A DNA stretch of 64,000 nucleotides, taken from the NCBI RefSeq assembly GCF_000620785.1, contig NZ_JIAI01000006.1:310001-374000 (forward strand), written 5' to 3'. The notes under the pieces were generated by a model, which saw only the letters and a program-made list of their open reading frames with translations, was not told the origin of the DNA and did no database searches. Positions 24,960-31,973 of the stretch are shown here, in pieces. Source of the DNA: Actinospineispora acaciae DSM 45401. GTDB lineage: Bacteria; Actinomycetota; Actinomycetes; Mycobacteriales; Pseudonocardiaceae. The first letter of the stretch is position 1. Each line of letters starts with the position of its first letter. The position numbers were made by a program, and so were the translations under genes.

Positions 24960-25610
24960 TCACCGGGGCAGGGGCATCGTCCAGTCGTCCGCGCGGTAGC
25001 CGACGGTGACGCGGTCGGCGGCGGGGGATACGGCGAGGCGGACCTCTTCGGCGTTCTCCGGTTCGCCCAGGTCCTCGCCGGCCGCCCAGGCCACGAGCGC
25101 GCGCAGGCAGCCGGAGTGGGTGGCCACCACTACGTGTCCGGGCGCTGTCAGCGACGCGGCGGTGGTCAGCAGGCGGCGGACGACGGAGGCCGGCGGCTCG
25201 TGCCAGAGCAGCGGCGTGTGCAGCCAGAAGCCCATGGCGTCGCCGGCCTCGTGCGCGCGCCAGAACCTGCGGGCCTCGGCGGCCCAGCCCCCGTCCGAGG
25301 TGGCGAGCAGGGCGTGGGCCTGGGTGGGTTCGAGCTCGCGGCCGTCCACCGACACGTACAGGTTGCGGAAGCCGTCGTCGCGGTGGCAGCCGTCCGAGGG
25401 CAGGCCGGCCTCGGCGAGCGCCTTGTGCACGGACTCGGCGGTCGCGCGGGCACGTTCGGTGGGGGCGTAGCGGACCTCGACCGGCGTGCCCGGGGCCAGC
25501 GAGCGGGCGAGCGCCACGCCGTACTCCGAGGACTGCCGCACGCCGCGCGCGGTGAGCCCGGCGTCGCTGTCGTAGCTGGCGGTCTCGCCGTGCCTGACCA
25601 GGTGGATCAT
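24960..25610 (-). CDS. Histidine phosphatase family protein (end of BMC operon)
   Basis: A 216-residue phosphoglycerate-mutase-like phosphatase. The phosphohistidine motif is at the very start (MIHLVRHGETASYDSDAGL), and the second His is in HVVVATHSGCLRAL. The Glu/Arg-rich middle (YAPTERARATAESVHKAL) fits the family. ATG 25610 overlaps the HAD gene stop by ATGA, making it the ninth and last gene of the microcompartment operon. I infer that it dephosphorylates a small phosphorylated metabolite of that pathway; the substrate is unknown. Confidence 0.88.
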   Translation of the reverse strand: MIHLVRHGETASYDSDAGLTARGVRQSSEYGVALARSLAPGTPVEVRYAPTERARATAESVHKALAEAGLPSDGCHRDDGFRNLYVSVDGRELEPTQAHALLATSDGGWAAEARRFWRAHEAGDAMGFWLHTPLLWHEPPASVVRRLLTTAASLTAPGHVVVATHSGCLRALVAWAAGEDLGEPENAEEVRLAVSPAADRVTVGYRADDWTMPLPR

Positions 25611-26305
25611 GGCCGGAACACGCGCGGGCCGGCGCCGTCGGCGGGGATGCCCAGCCGGTCCAGGATGCGGCGCACCGAGCCGGCGGGGTCGGTGACGTCG
25701 AAGTGCTCGGTCGGCATGCCCACGGCGGCCGCGCCGCGCAGGTTGGACGGCAGGTCGTCGACGAACAGGCACCGCCGCGGGCGCTCGTCCAGCCGCGCGG
25801 CGGCCCACCGGAACACCGACGGATCCGGCTTGAGCACGCCGTACTTCGAGGCCTCCAACAGCGCGTCGAACTGGCCGAACTCCGGGAACCGAGTAGGCCA
25901 CCCGTCACCGAACCAGTGCGCCATGTCGTTGGTCAGCGCCGCGATCCGGGCCCGGCCCACCGCCGCGCGCAGCAGCTCCCTGATCTCGGCCCGCACGCCC
26001 AGCCGGGTGCGGAAGTACTCGCCGATGTCCAACCCCGGCCGGTCCGCCGAGACCTCGGCCCAGTACTCCCGCTCCTGCAGCCGGCCGCGCTCCACCTCGG
26101 CGTACCGGGGATCGTCCCCGAACGGCCCGCGCGGGAACCCAGGGTCGTCGACCACCTCGAACAGCGTCGGCACCACCACGCCACCCAGGTCGAGCAGCAC
26201 GGTGGTGATCGTGTGCGCCTCCCGGCCGGCGGCGCGGGCCCTTATCGCCGCCCCACGCCGCACCGTCCGGAGACGGGTGGCGCGCCAGCCGATGTCCGCG
26301 GTCAT
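25607..26305 (-). CDS. HAD family hydrolase (BMC operon)
   Basis: A 232-residue haloacid-dehalogenase-fold hydrolase. Motif I is LLDLGGVVV (nucleophile Asp followed by Gly, as in many HAD-IA members), motif II is ALTND, motif III has Lys in SKYGVLKPDPSVF, and motif IV is CLFVDDLPSN. The first 32 residues before the core are Arg-rich (RATRLRTVRRGAAIRARAAG); a GTG inside motif I's strand is too late to be the start, and the ATGA overlap with the upstream gene supports 26305. It may be a phosphatase or dehalogenase in the microcompartment pathway. Confidence 0.85.
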   Translation of the reverse strand: MTADIGWRATRLRTVRRGAAIRARAAGREAHTITTVLLDLGGVVVPTLFEVVDDPGFPRGPFGDDPRYAEVERGRLQEREYWAEVSADRPGLDIGEYFRTRLGVRAEIRELLRAAVGRARIAALTNDMAHWFGDGWPTRFPEFGQFDALLEASKYGVLKPDPSVFRWAAARLDERPRRCLFVDDLPSNLRGAAAVGMPTEHFDVTDPAGSVRRILDRLGIPADGAGPRVFRP

Positions 26306-28125
26306 CGGTCCAGCACGGTGACCACGCCGGTGTTGCCGTCCACCCGCACCCGCTGCCCGTTCTCCAGGGTGGCCACCGCCCGCCCGGTGCCGACCACCGC
26401 CGGCAGCCCGTACTCCCGGCAGACGATCGCGGTGTGGCTCATGATCCCGCCCACGTCGCTGACGGTCGCCGCGATCCGGGAGAACACCGGCGCCCAGGCC
26501 GGCGAGGTCGCCGGGCAGACCAGCACCTCGCCGTGCTGCACCTGGGCCAGCTCGGTGGCCGACCGCACCACCCGCACCGGCCCCTCCACCACCCCGGGCG
26601 AGCCCGCGATCCCGCGCAGCGAACCGTCGGACCCACCGCCCGTACCGTCCTCCAGCCAGCGCGACACGGAGTCCGTCGTGATGCCCCACAGCATGATCGT
26701 CAACGGCTCGCTCACGCTCGTCGGCGGCGGCCCCAGCGCGGGCGGCGGCTGCCAGGCCTCCAGCGCGGCGAAGATCTCCCGGCGCCGCGCGATGATCGGC
26801 CCGAAGTGCGCGCGGCCCCGCCCGGGCGCGCCGGTCGACCACGCCGCCACCGTGTCGAAGATCAACTCGGTGACCTCGGTGCGGCGCAGGAAGAACAGGT
26901 CCTCGGGGTCGTCCAGCACGCCCATCGCGGTCAGCGAGGCGGCCAGCTCCCTGGACTTCGCCCAGAACGCCGTCCAGGTCCAGTGCTCGATGTAGAGCAC
27001 GTGCTCCTCGATGTAGCGGAACACCTGCCTGGCCAGCGTCACCAGCTCGTCGAAGCTCGCGGCGTCCTCGGCGCCGACCAGCGCCCGGTACTCGGCGGTG
27101 ATCCGGTCGCGCTCGGAGAGCACCTGCTCGGTGGGCCGGTCGATGGCCTCGCCGGCGCGCAGCTTGCCCAGGTAGTCCCGCACCGAGCCGTACGGGATCT
27201 CCAGGTGGTCGTCCCAGGTGCCGAACCGGTGGTCGCCGCCGGGGTGGCCGGGGTCGCAGCTGATGTGGAACCACGGGTCCCTGGTGGACTCCCAGTCGTT
27301 CACCCACTCCCGGCCGGCCTCGGTGTTCCGCAGCGCGCGCAGCGCCTCGGTGAGGTTCTCCTGGCCGAGGATGACGTCCCCGACGCCGAGCCGTTCGGCC
27401 TCCTTGGCCAGGCGCTTGAGCTCGTCGTCCGGCCGGTAGAGGTCCACGTGCAGGCCGCCGACCATCCGCGACACCGACTGGTCGCTGATCCCGGGGAAGG
27501 CGCGCTGGCAGAACTGGAAGAACGTGAGGTACGCGGCATAGCCGATGTTGAGCAGCTCGAAGTGCCACTGGTACGTCTCGTACATGGTGGTGACCATCAG
27601 CGCGAAGTCGCGCTCCCAGCGGAACCCGACGGAGTGGCCCAGCCGCGAGGTCACCGTCTCCAGGGGCTCGCGGTCGGGCAGCGGGTCGAAGCGCAGCGAG
27701 CGGATCAGCGCCACCCGCTCGGCGACCTTCTCCTTCCAGCCCTCGTAGATCGCGTCCCACTCCCTGTAGTAGGAGCCGGCGCGCTCGCCGAACGCCTCCG
27801 CCCGCTCGGCCACCTGGTCAGCGGGGGCCTCGACCGGCGTGACGTAGAGCCGGCCGTTGAGGATGCGCTGCTCGACGCCGAAGGCCGGCGGCATCGCGAA
27901 GATCCGGGTGTTCATCCCGCCCAGCGCCTGCCACCAGCACTCGCACTGGATCTCGTCGTACGGATAGATCACGTACGGGTGGTGCAGCGCGTCCTGGAAC
28001 CAGAACTTTCCCTCGTCGGCCTCGCGCCGGTCCTCGCCGAACAGGTGGTACCAGTTGTACATCGACTCCCAGCCCTCGGCGCCGGGCGGGGTCTCGATCT
28101 CGAACGGACTGGGAAAGGAGCTCAT
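26302..28125 (-). CDS. PEP-synthase-like phosphotransferase, large subunit with catalytic His (phenylphosphate-synthase-like)
   Basis: A 607-residue protein whose last 100 residues are a PEP-utilising-enzyme mobile domain: GIAGSPGVVEGPVRVV, VCPATSPAWAPVFSRIAATV and GGIMSHTAIVCREYGLPAVV, with the phosphorylatable His at about 564. The first 500 residues (MSSFPSPFEIETPPGAEGWE onward) are Trp/Tyr-rich and helical and I recognise no domain; they probably bind the acceptor. There is no ATP-grasp domain here: it is supplied by the upstream gene, overlapped by ATGA. Sizes of 67 and 37 kDa match the 70 and 40 kDa subunits of Thauera phenylphosphate synthase, which phosphorylates phenol with ATP. The 24 kDa third subunit is absent. 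Substrate here is inferred, not known. Confidence 0.82.
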   Translation of the reverse strand: MSSFPSPFEIETPPGAEGWESMYNWYHLFGEDRREADEGKFWFQDALHHPYVIYPYDEIQCECWWQALGGMNTRIFAMPPAFGVEQRILNGRLYVTPVEAPADQVAERAEAFGERAGSYYREWDAIYEGWKEKVAERVALIRSLRFDPLPDREPLETVTSRLGHSVGFRWERDFALMVTTMYETYQWHFELLNIGYAAYLTFFQFCQRAFPGISDQSVSRMVGGLHVDLYRPDDELKRLAKEAERLGVGDVILGQENLTEALRALRNTEAGREWVNDWESTRDPWFHISCDPGHPGGDHRFGTWDDHLEIPYGSVRDYLGKLRAGEAIDRPTEQVLSERDRITAEYRALVGAEDAASFDELVTLARQVFRYIEEHVLYIEHWTWTAFWAKSRELAASLTAMGVLDDPEDLFFLRRTEVTELIFDTVAAWSTGAPGRGRAHFGPIIARRREIFAALEAWQPPPALGPPPTSVSEPLTIMLWGITTDSVSRWLEDGTGGGSDGSLRGIAGSPGVVEGPVRVVRSATELAQVQHGEVLVCPATSPAWAPVFSRIAATVSDVGGIMSHTAIVCREYGLPAVVGTGRAVATLENGQRVRVDGNTGVVTVLDR

Positions 28126-29162
28126 CGAAGTCCTCGGGTCCGGTCGCCGCTCAGGGCGGCGATGACGTGGGTCAGGGCGTCCGAACTACCACCACCGGTC
28201 ACCGACTGGGCCGGGCGGGCGCTCCAGGCGGTCTCCGGGCGGGACTGTAGTAGGTACAGCCGTCCGTGATCGAGCGCGAATTCGCCGTCCTGGGGGCGGC
28301 CGGCGTGGCGCTCGACCCGGCGGGCCAGGTCGACCAGCTCGTCGAGTTGTTCGTCGGTCAGTGAGGGGCGGTTCCGGTCGGCGTCGGGGACCGCGACCAC
28401 GGCGGTGCCGATGCCGGTGGTGGGGTCGCGGACGGCGCGGCTGGGCTTGTCCGCGACGGCGCGGTCCAGGATCTCCCTGGTCACCTTGTCGATCATGAAC
28501 CGGTCGGGGTTGACCTGGCCGCTGACCAGCGGTTCGCCCAGGCCCCACACGGACTCGACGACGATCTTGGAGCGGTCGCCGTTGGCCGGGTTCAGCGTCA
28601 TGAACACCCCGGAGGCGGTGGCGTCGACCATCTGCTGGACGACCACCGCCATGGCGTCGTCGCCGTGAGCAACGCCCCGGTAGGAGATCGCGCGGGCGGT
28701 GAACAGGCTGGCCCAGCAGCGCCGGACCGCCTCGCTGACCGCGTCCTCGCCGCTCACCCACAGGTACGTGTCGTGCTCGCCCGCGAAGCTGCGCTCGGCC
28801 GAGTCCTCCGCGACCGAGCTGGACCGCACCGCCACCGCCGCGTCGGCACCCAGTTCCCGGTAGGCCGCGCGCAGCTCGGCGTCGGCGGCGTGCCCGGCGG
28901 TGCCGTCGAACACCAACCGCCGCACCCGCGCCGAGATCTCCTCCAGCGCCTCGGTGTCCTCCCCGATGGCAGCCACCAGCGAGCCGATCTCCTCAGCGAG
29001 GCCACCGTCGCCCGACACGGCGTCCCGATAGGCGTCGGCGGTGAGTACGAACGCCGGCGGCACCCGCGCACCGAGGCGGTGCAGCTCGTCGAGCGCCCGC
29101 CCCTTGCCGCCCGCCTGGTCGGCGCCCAGCGGCTCGGCACCGGCGCCGATCCAGCGAATCAC
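28122..29162 (-). CDS. PEP-synthase-like phosphotransferase, ATP-grasp subunit with candidate encapsulation peptide
   Basis: A 346-residue stand-alone ATP/pyruvate-binding (PPDK_N-type) domain. Visible ATP-grasp elements are GGKGRALDELHRLGARVPPA, AVRSSSVAEDSAERSFAGEH, VVVQQMVDATASGVFMTLNP, VNPDRFMIDK and the terminal LYLLQSRPET. It should pass phosphate from ATP to the His of the large subunit encoded next. After the normal domain end a tail of about 35 residues follows a GGGSS linker and forms DALTHVIAALSG, a short amphipathic helix like BMC cargo-targeting peptides. The GTG start at 29162 overlaps the BMC-P stop (GTGA). Confidence 0.85.
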   Translation of the reverse strand: MIRWIGAGAEPLGADQAGGKGRALDELHRLGARVPPAFVLTADAYRDAVSGDGGLAEEIGSLVAAIGEDTEALEEISARVRRLVFDGTAGHAADAELRAAYRELGADAAVAVRSSSVAEDSAERSFAGEHDTYLWVSGEDAVSEAVRRCWASLFTARAISYRGVAHGDDAMAVVVQQMVDATASGVFMTLNPANGDRSKIVVESVWGLGEPLVSGQVNPDRFMIDKVTREILDRAVADKPSRAVRDPTTGIGTAVVAVPDADRNRPSLTDEQLDELVDLARRVERHAGRPQDGEFALDHGRLYLLQSRPETAWSARPAQSVTGGGSSDALTHVIAALSGDRTRGLR

Positions 29163-29425
29163 CGGACGGCGCCCGGTTCGGGTGCCCCGTCGTAGTTCGA
29201 CACCAGCGCGACCACCGCGGCGTCCACCGACGACACCCCGCACGCGGCGGCCGCGGCGTCGTCGGTGGTCACCAGCACGGTCGCCCCGATGCCGACGTCG
29301 AGCAGGTCCACCGCGACGGTGGTCCGACCGTCGGTCACGTCGCGGACCAGCAGGAACCGGCGCCCGGCCAGTGCGGGCAGCTGCCGGTCCGACCAGGCCC
29401 GGCCGACGATCTGCCCGAGGATCAC
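29159..29425 (-). CDS. Bacterial microcompartment vertex protein (EutN/CcmL, BMC-P)
   Basis: An 88-residue pentameric vertex protein that caps the corners of a polyhedral protein shell. It begins VILGQIVGRAWSDRQLPALA, then FLLVRDVTDG, VAVDLLDVGIGATVLVTTDD, the beta-barrel pattern of the EutN/CcmL family. Length is standard. The GTG start overlaps the stop of the upstream BMC-H gene, and the stop overlaps the ATP-grasp subunit. Together with two BMC-H genes this supplies a complete minimal shell. Confidence 0.92.
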   Translation of the reverse strand: MILGQIVGRAWSDRQLPALAGRRFLLVRDVTDGRTTVAVDLLDVGIGATVLVTTDDAAAAACGVSSVDAAVVALVSNYDGAPEPGAVR

Positions 29426-29769
29426 CGCCCGTCCCCGGACGGCAACGCCAACACCGCGTTCTGCAGCGCGGCCGCGCGGTGGGTCTCCAACAGCGCTGAC
29501 GACTCCGCGCTGGGCCTCGGGTACAGCTGGGCGGCGCGCAGCTCGCCGTAGCGCTTCACCGCGGCCGAGCCCGCGTCCAGCGCCTGGCGCACCGCGGCGA
29601 GCTGGCCCTGGATGGCGGCGATCAGGTAACCGCTCGACACCCGGTCCACCGCGATGCACTGCACGTCCGCCGTCTTGATCATGGCCTCGATGCCGGCGGT
29701 GAGCGCGACGATGCCGCGCGTCTCGATCAGGCCGATCGCATTGCCTCGGGCGCGTTCCGTGGACGCCAT
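29422..29769 (-). CDS. Bacterial microcompartment shell protein (BMC-H) with C-terminal extension
   Basis: A canonical hexamer-forming BMC-domain protein: NAIGLIETRGIVALTAGIEA, MIKTADVQCIAVDRVSSGYL, AAVRQALDAGSAAVKRYGEL and a final YPRPSAE. The central pore loop is predicted around VSSGY. At 115 residues it carries about 30 residues past the normal end (SSALLETHRAAALQNAVLAL), predicted helical. It starts eight bases after the first BMC-H gene's stop and its own stop overlaps the BMC-P start. It is the better-conserved of the two hexamers. Confidence 0.93.
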   Translation of the reverse strand: MASTERARGNAIGLIETRGIVALTAGIEAMIKTADVQCIAVDRVSSGYLIAAIQGQLAAVRQALDAGSAAVKRYGELRAAQLYPRPSAESSALLETHRAAALQNAVLALPSGDGR

Positions 29770-29777
29770 CTCTGTCC

Positions 29778-30074
29778 TCAGCTTCCTTCGAGCAGGCTGG
29801 TCTGGCTGGCGAGCGCCGCGACCGTGTCGCACGGGTTGGCGAACACGATCGACTGCACGGCCCCGCCGGAGATCACCTTCGCGGTCTCCTCGCCGATCTC
29901 GGTCGCCTCCTCGACGGTGGCCAGGTCGCCCGATAAGGCCACCGCGACCAGCCCGCCGCCGAGCCGGACCACGCCCTCGACGGTGACGTTCGTTGCCTTC
30001 ACGATCGCGTCCACCGCGTCGTATATGGGGATGAAACCCTCGGCCTGGATGAAGCCCACCGACGTGTTTGCCAT
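29778..30074 (-). CDS. Bacterial microcompartment shell protein (BMC-H)
   Basis: A 98-residue BMC-domain protein: MANTSVGFIQAEGFIPIYDA, VDAIVKATNVTVEGVVRLGG, GLVAVALSGDLATVEEATEI and a C-terminus VFANPCDTVAALASQTSLLE. The expected pore loop has three Gly (LGGGL), differing from the second BMC-H, so the two hexamers probably pass different molecules. The ATG overlaps the stop of the extradiol dioxygenase alpha gene by one base (TAATG). No trimeric BMC-T protein was found in the window. Confidence 0.92.
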   Translation of the reverse strand: MANTSVGFIQAEGFIPIYDAVDAIVKATNVTVEGVVRLGGGLVAVALSGDLATVEEATEIGEETAKVISGGAVQSIVFANPCDTVAALASQTSLLEGS

Positions 30075-30910
30075 TACTTCCTGTCCCTTTCCGTTCGCCA
30101 GAGCAGCACCGCCCCGCCGGTACCCCAGATCGGTCCGTAGGCCAGCAGCTCGGCCGGCGTGCGCAGCGCGTCGGCGCCGTGCAGGAACGCGAGCGCGCGG
30201 AACTGGCTGTCCACCGCCGCCTCGGCCGCGTATGCCTCCCGCATGGCCAGCGCCTCGTCCGCCTGGCCGTGGGTGAGCGCGTCCAGCATCCGCCGGTTCC
30301 ACTTGTCCTGGACGGGCGTCGCGAGGGCGTCCTCGGACGGCTCGATCCAGCGCTGGATCAGCCCGGAGGACAGCCCGGACACCACGACCACACCCACCCG
30401 GCGCCCGTCGCTGGCGGCCACGGCGGTGCGCCCGAGCGTGGCGATGTCCTCGACGTCGGCGTAGAGGTTGCACGACACCAGCGCGAACCGGAACCGCCGC
30501 CCGGGATCGAGCAGCGCGGTGGCGACCACCGTCCCGGTGTCGATCGGGAAGCCCTCGTAGAGCGTCCCCCTGGCCTGCAGCCCGCGCTCGGCCACCAGCC
30601 CCATCCAGCGCTCGGTCAGCGCGGCGTCGATGCGGAAGTCGTAGGCGAGGCGGCCGTAGTCGTAGGCGTACCAGTTCTCGTCGGTGCGCTGCCCGCTCGG
30701 GTTCGGGTCGAGCTGGAACTGGTGGCCCAGCACGGTGAACCACTGGGTGGACAGCATCAGCACGGTGTCCACCCGGGCCTCGCGGAAGTGCTCGCCCACG
30801 GCTTCCGAGGCCACCCGCAGGTCGGCCCAGCTCGTCGCCGGCTGTTTCGCCAGCAGGTGCGGCATGCCCGGCAGCAGGGCGGCGGCCACCACCGCGGACT
30901 GCTCAGCCAC
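30074..30910 (-). CDS. Extradiol dioxygenase, non-catalytic alpha subunit (AmnA-like)
   Basis: A 278-residue LigB-superfamily protein paired with the next gene upstream. It has the fold markers AAALLPGMPHLLAK and VLMLSTQWFTVLGHQFQL, but compared with the catalytic partner the iron ligands are changed: the first His of P-H-P-P-H is missing (PGMPH) and PHW is TQW. This is how the alpha subunit of 2-aminophenol 1,6-dioxygenase differs from beta. It should be structural or regulatory. It overlaps the beta gene by eight bases and the BMC-H gene by one. Confidence 0.88.
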   Translation of the reverse strand: MAEQSAVVAAALLPGMPHLLAKQPATSWADLRVASEAVGEHFREARVDTVLMLSTQWFTVLGHQFQLDPNPSGQRTDENWYAYDYGRLAYDFRIDAALTERWMGLVAERGLQARGTLYEGFPIDTGTVVATALLDPGRRFRFALVSCNLYADVEDIATLGRTAVAASDGRRVGVVVVSGLSSGLIQRWIEPSEDALATPVQDKWNRRMLDALTHGQADEALAMREAYAAEAAVDSQFRALAFLHGADALRTPAELLAYGPIWGTGGAVLLWRTERDRK

Positions 30911-31868
30911 GGCCCGGCCGCCATTCGATGACGGCGTTGCCGGTGCCGATGATCGTCCCGTAGCCGAGCACCTCGCCGCTGGTCGCCGGCCAGTCCATGG
31001 AGGCCAGCAGCCAGTTGAGGCTGCCCGACTTGGTCTCAGCCTCGGTCGCGGCGATGTGCTCGGGGATCGCGGTGCGCAGCGCGCTCGTTGGTTGGTTGCG
31101 CACGATGTCCAGCAGCTTCATGTCGGCCCGGTACTGGTCGTTGTTGAACGGGCGCTCGGCGGACATGTCCTCGGGCAGCTCGGCCTCCCGGTCGAAGTGC
31201 AGGTGCGAGAGCGTGTTCGAGGCCAGCAGCACGGCGCGCCGGCCGGTGCGCTCGATCGCCTCCCTGGTGGCGCGGCCGAGCACCTCCATCTCGTCCAGCT
31301 CGGCGTCGGCGTAGAAGTACGGGTTGTTGTTCGCGCTGATCGACACGACCGGGATGTCCCAGGCCGGGTTGACCATGTGCAGGGCGCCGATCGTGGCGTA
31401 GTCGACGCGCACGCCCGGCTCCCGCATCCCCCGGCTGACCAGGCCGTTCGCCTCGCAGCGGGCGACCAGCTCCTCGGCAAGCGCCACGTCGGTGCGAAAG
31501 TCGTAGTGGTAGCGGAACAGGTGCGGGAAGATCGGCTCGACGGAGACGCCCTTCGGGTTCGGCACGCAGTTCACGTGGTGGCCGACCATGGTGATCCAGT
31601 GCGGGGCGTGCACCAACAGCACGTCCGGCGCCAGCGCCCGCACCCGCCGCCGCACCTCCTGGTACGCCCACCGCAGCAGGTCCCAGCCGCCGGTGCTCCT
31701 CGGCTCGTTCTGCGGCGGGTTGTCCGCGTAGATCAGGTGCGGCGGGTGCGGCGCGAGGTAACCGGCGACGATCCCCGCTTTCTCCGCCGTCGGAGCCTCG
31801 GCGACACGCTCGGCGGGTTCGGCTCGTCGGGCGCGCCCGGGTGGGTCCAGATGAAAGACGCGCGACAT
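30903..31868 (-). CDS. Extradiol dioxygenase, catalytic beta subunit (AmnB / 2-aminophenol 1,6-dioxygenase-like)
   Basis: A 321-residue class III (LigB-type) ring-cleaving dioxygenase. The core YLAPHPPHLIYADNPPQNEP and LLVHAPHWITMVGHHVNC carry the two Fe(II) His ligands (first at residue 41), and a Glu in the segment IAATEAETKSGSLNWLL is the likely third. The close match to AmnB suggests cleavage of 2-aminophenol or a catechol to a reactive muconic semialdehyde. About 28 extra residues (MSRVFHLDPPGRARRAEPAE onward) precede the normal start and could target it to the shell. It is the first gene of the nine-gene BMC operon. Confidence 0.9.
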   Translation of the reverse strand: MSRVFHLDPPGRARRAEPAERVAEAPTAEKAGIVAGYLAPHPPHLIYADNPPQNEPRSTGGWDLLRWAYQEVRRRVRALAPDVLLVHAPHWITMVGHHVNCVPNPKGVSVEPIFPHLFRYHYDFRTDVALAEELVARCEANGLVSRGMREPGVRVDYATIGALHMVNPAWDIPVVSISANNNPYFYADAELDEMEVLGRATREAIERTGRRAVLLASNTLSHLHFDREAELPEDMSAERPFNNDQYRADMKLLDIVRNQPTSALRTAIPEHIAATEAETKSGSLNWLLASMDWPATSGEVLGYGTIIGTGNAVIEWRPGRG

Positions 31869-31912
31869 GAGTGGCCACGCTAGGGCTTGCGGTGCGGCCA
31901 GGTCTGCCTTTC

Positions 31913-31931
31913 CGTCCAGTACCGCTGGACG
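31913..31931. promoter_or_regulatory. Perfect inverted repeat between BMC operon and IclR regulator
   Basis: CGTCCAG-TACCG-CTGGACG, two perfect 7-bp arms, lies in the 105-base divergent gap, 44 bases from the dioxygenase ATG and 42 from the regulator GTG. Position and symmetry fit an operator for the adjacent IclR-type protein acting on both promoters. Confidence 0.55.
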
Positions 31932-31973
31932 CAAAGGCCACCATTCATGGTCACTTTGTTCTACCGTTGTCGT

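Noticed and set aside
26434..28269. 611-codon plus-strand frame opposite the BMC phosphotransferase
   Set aside because: Shadow of the real minus-strand gene, which carries the PEP-mobile-domain motif; the plus frame has no domain features.
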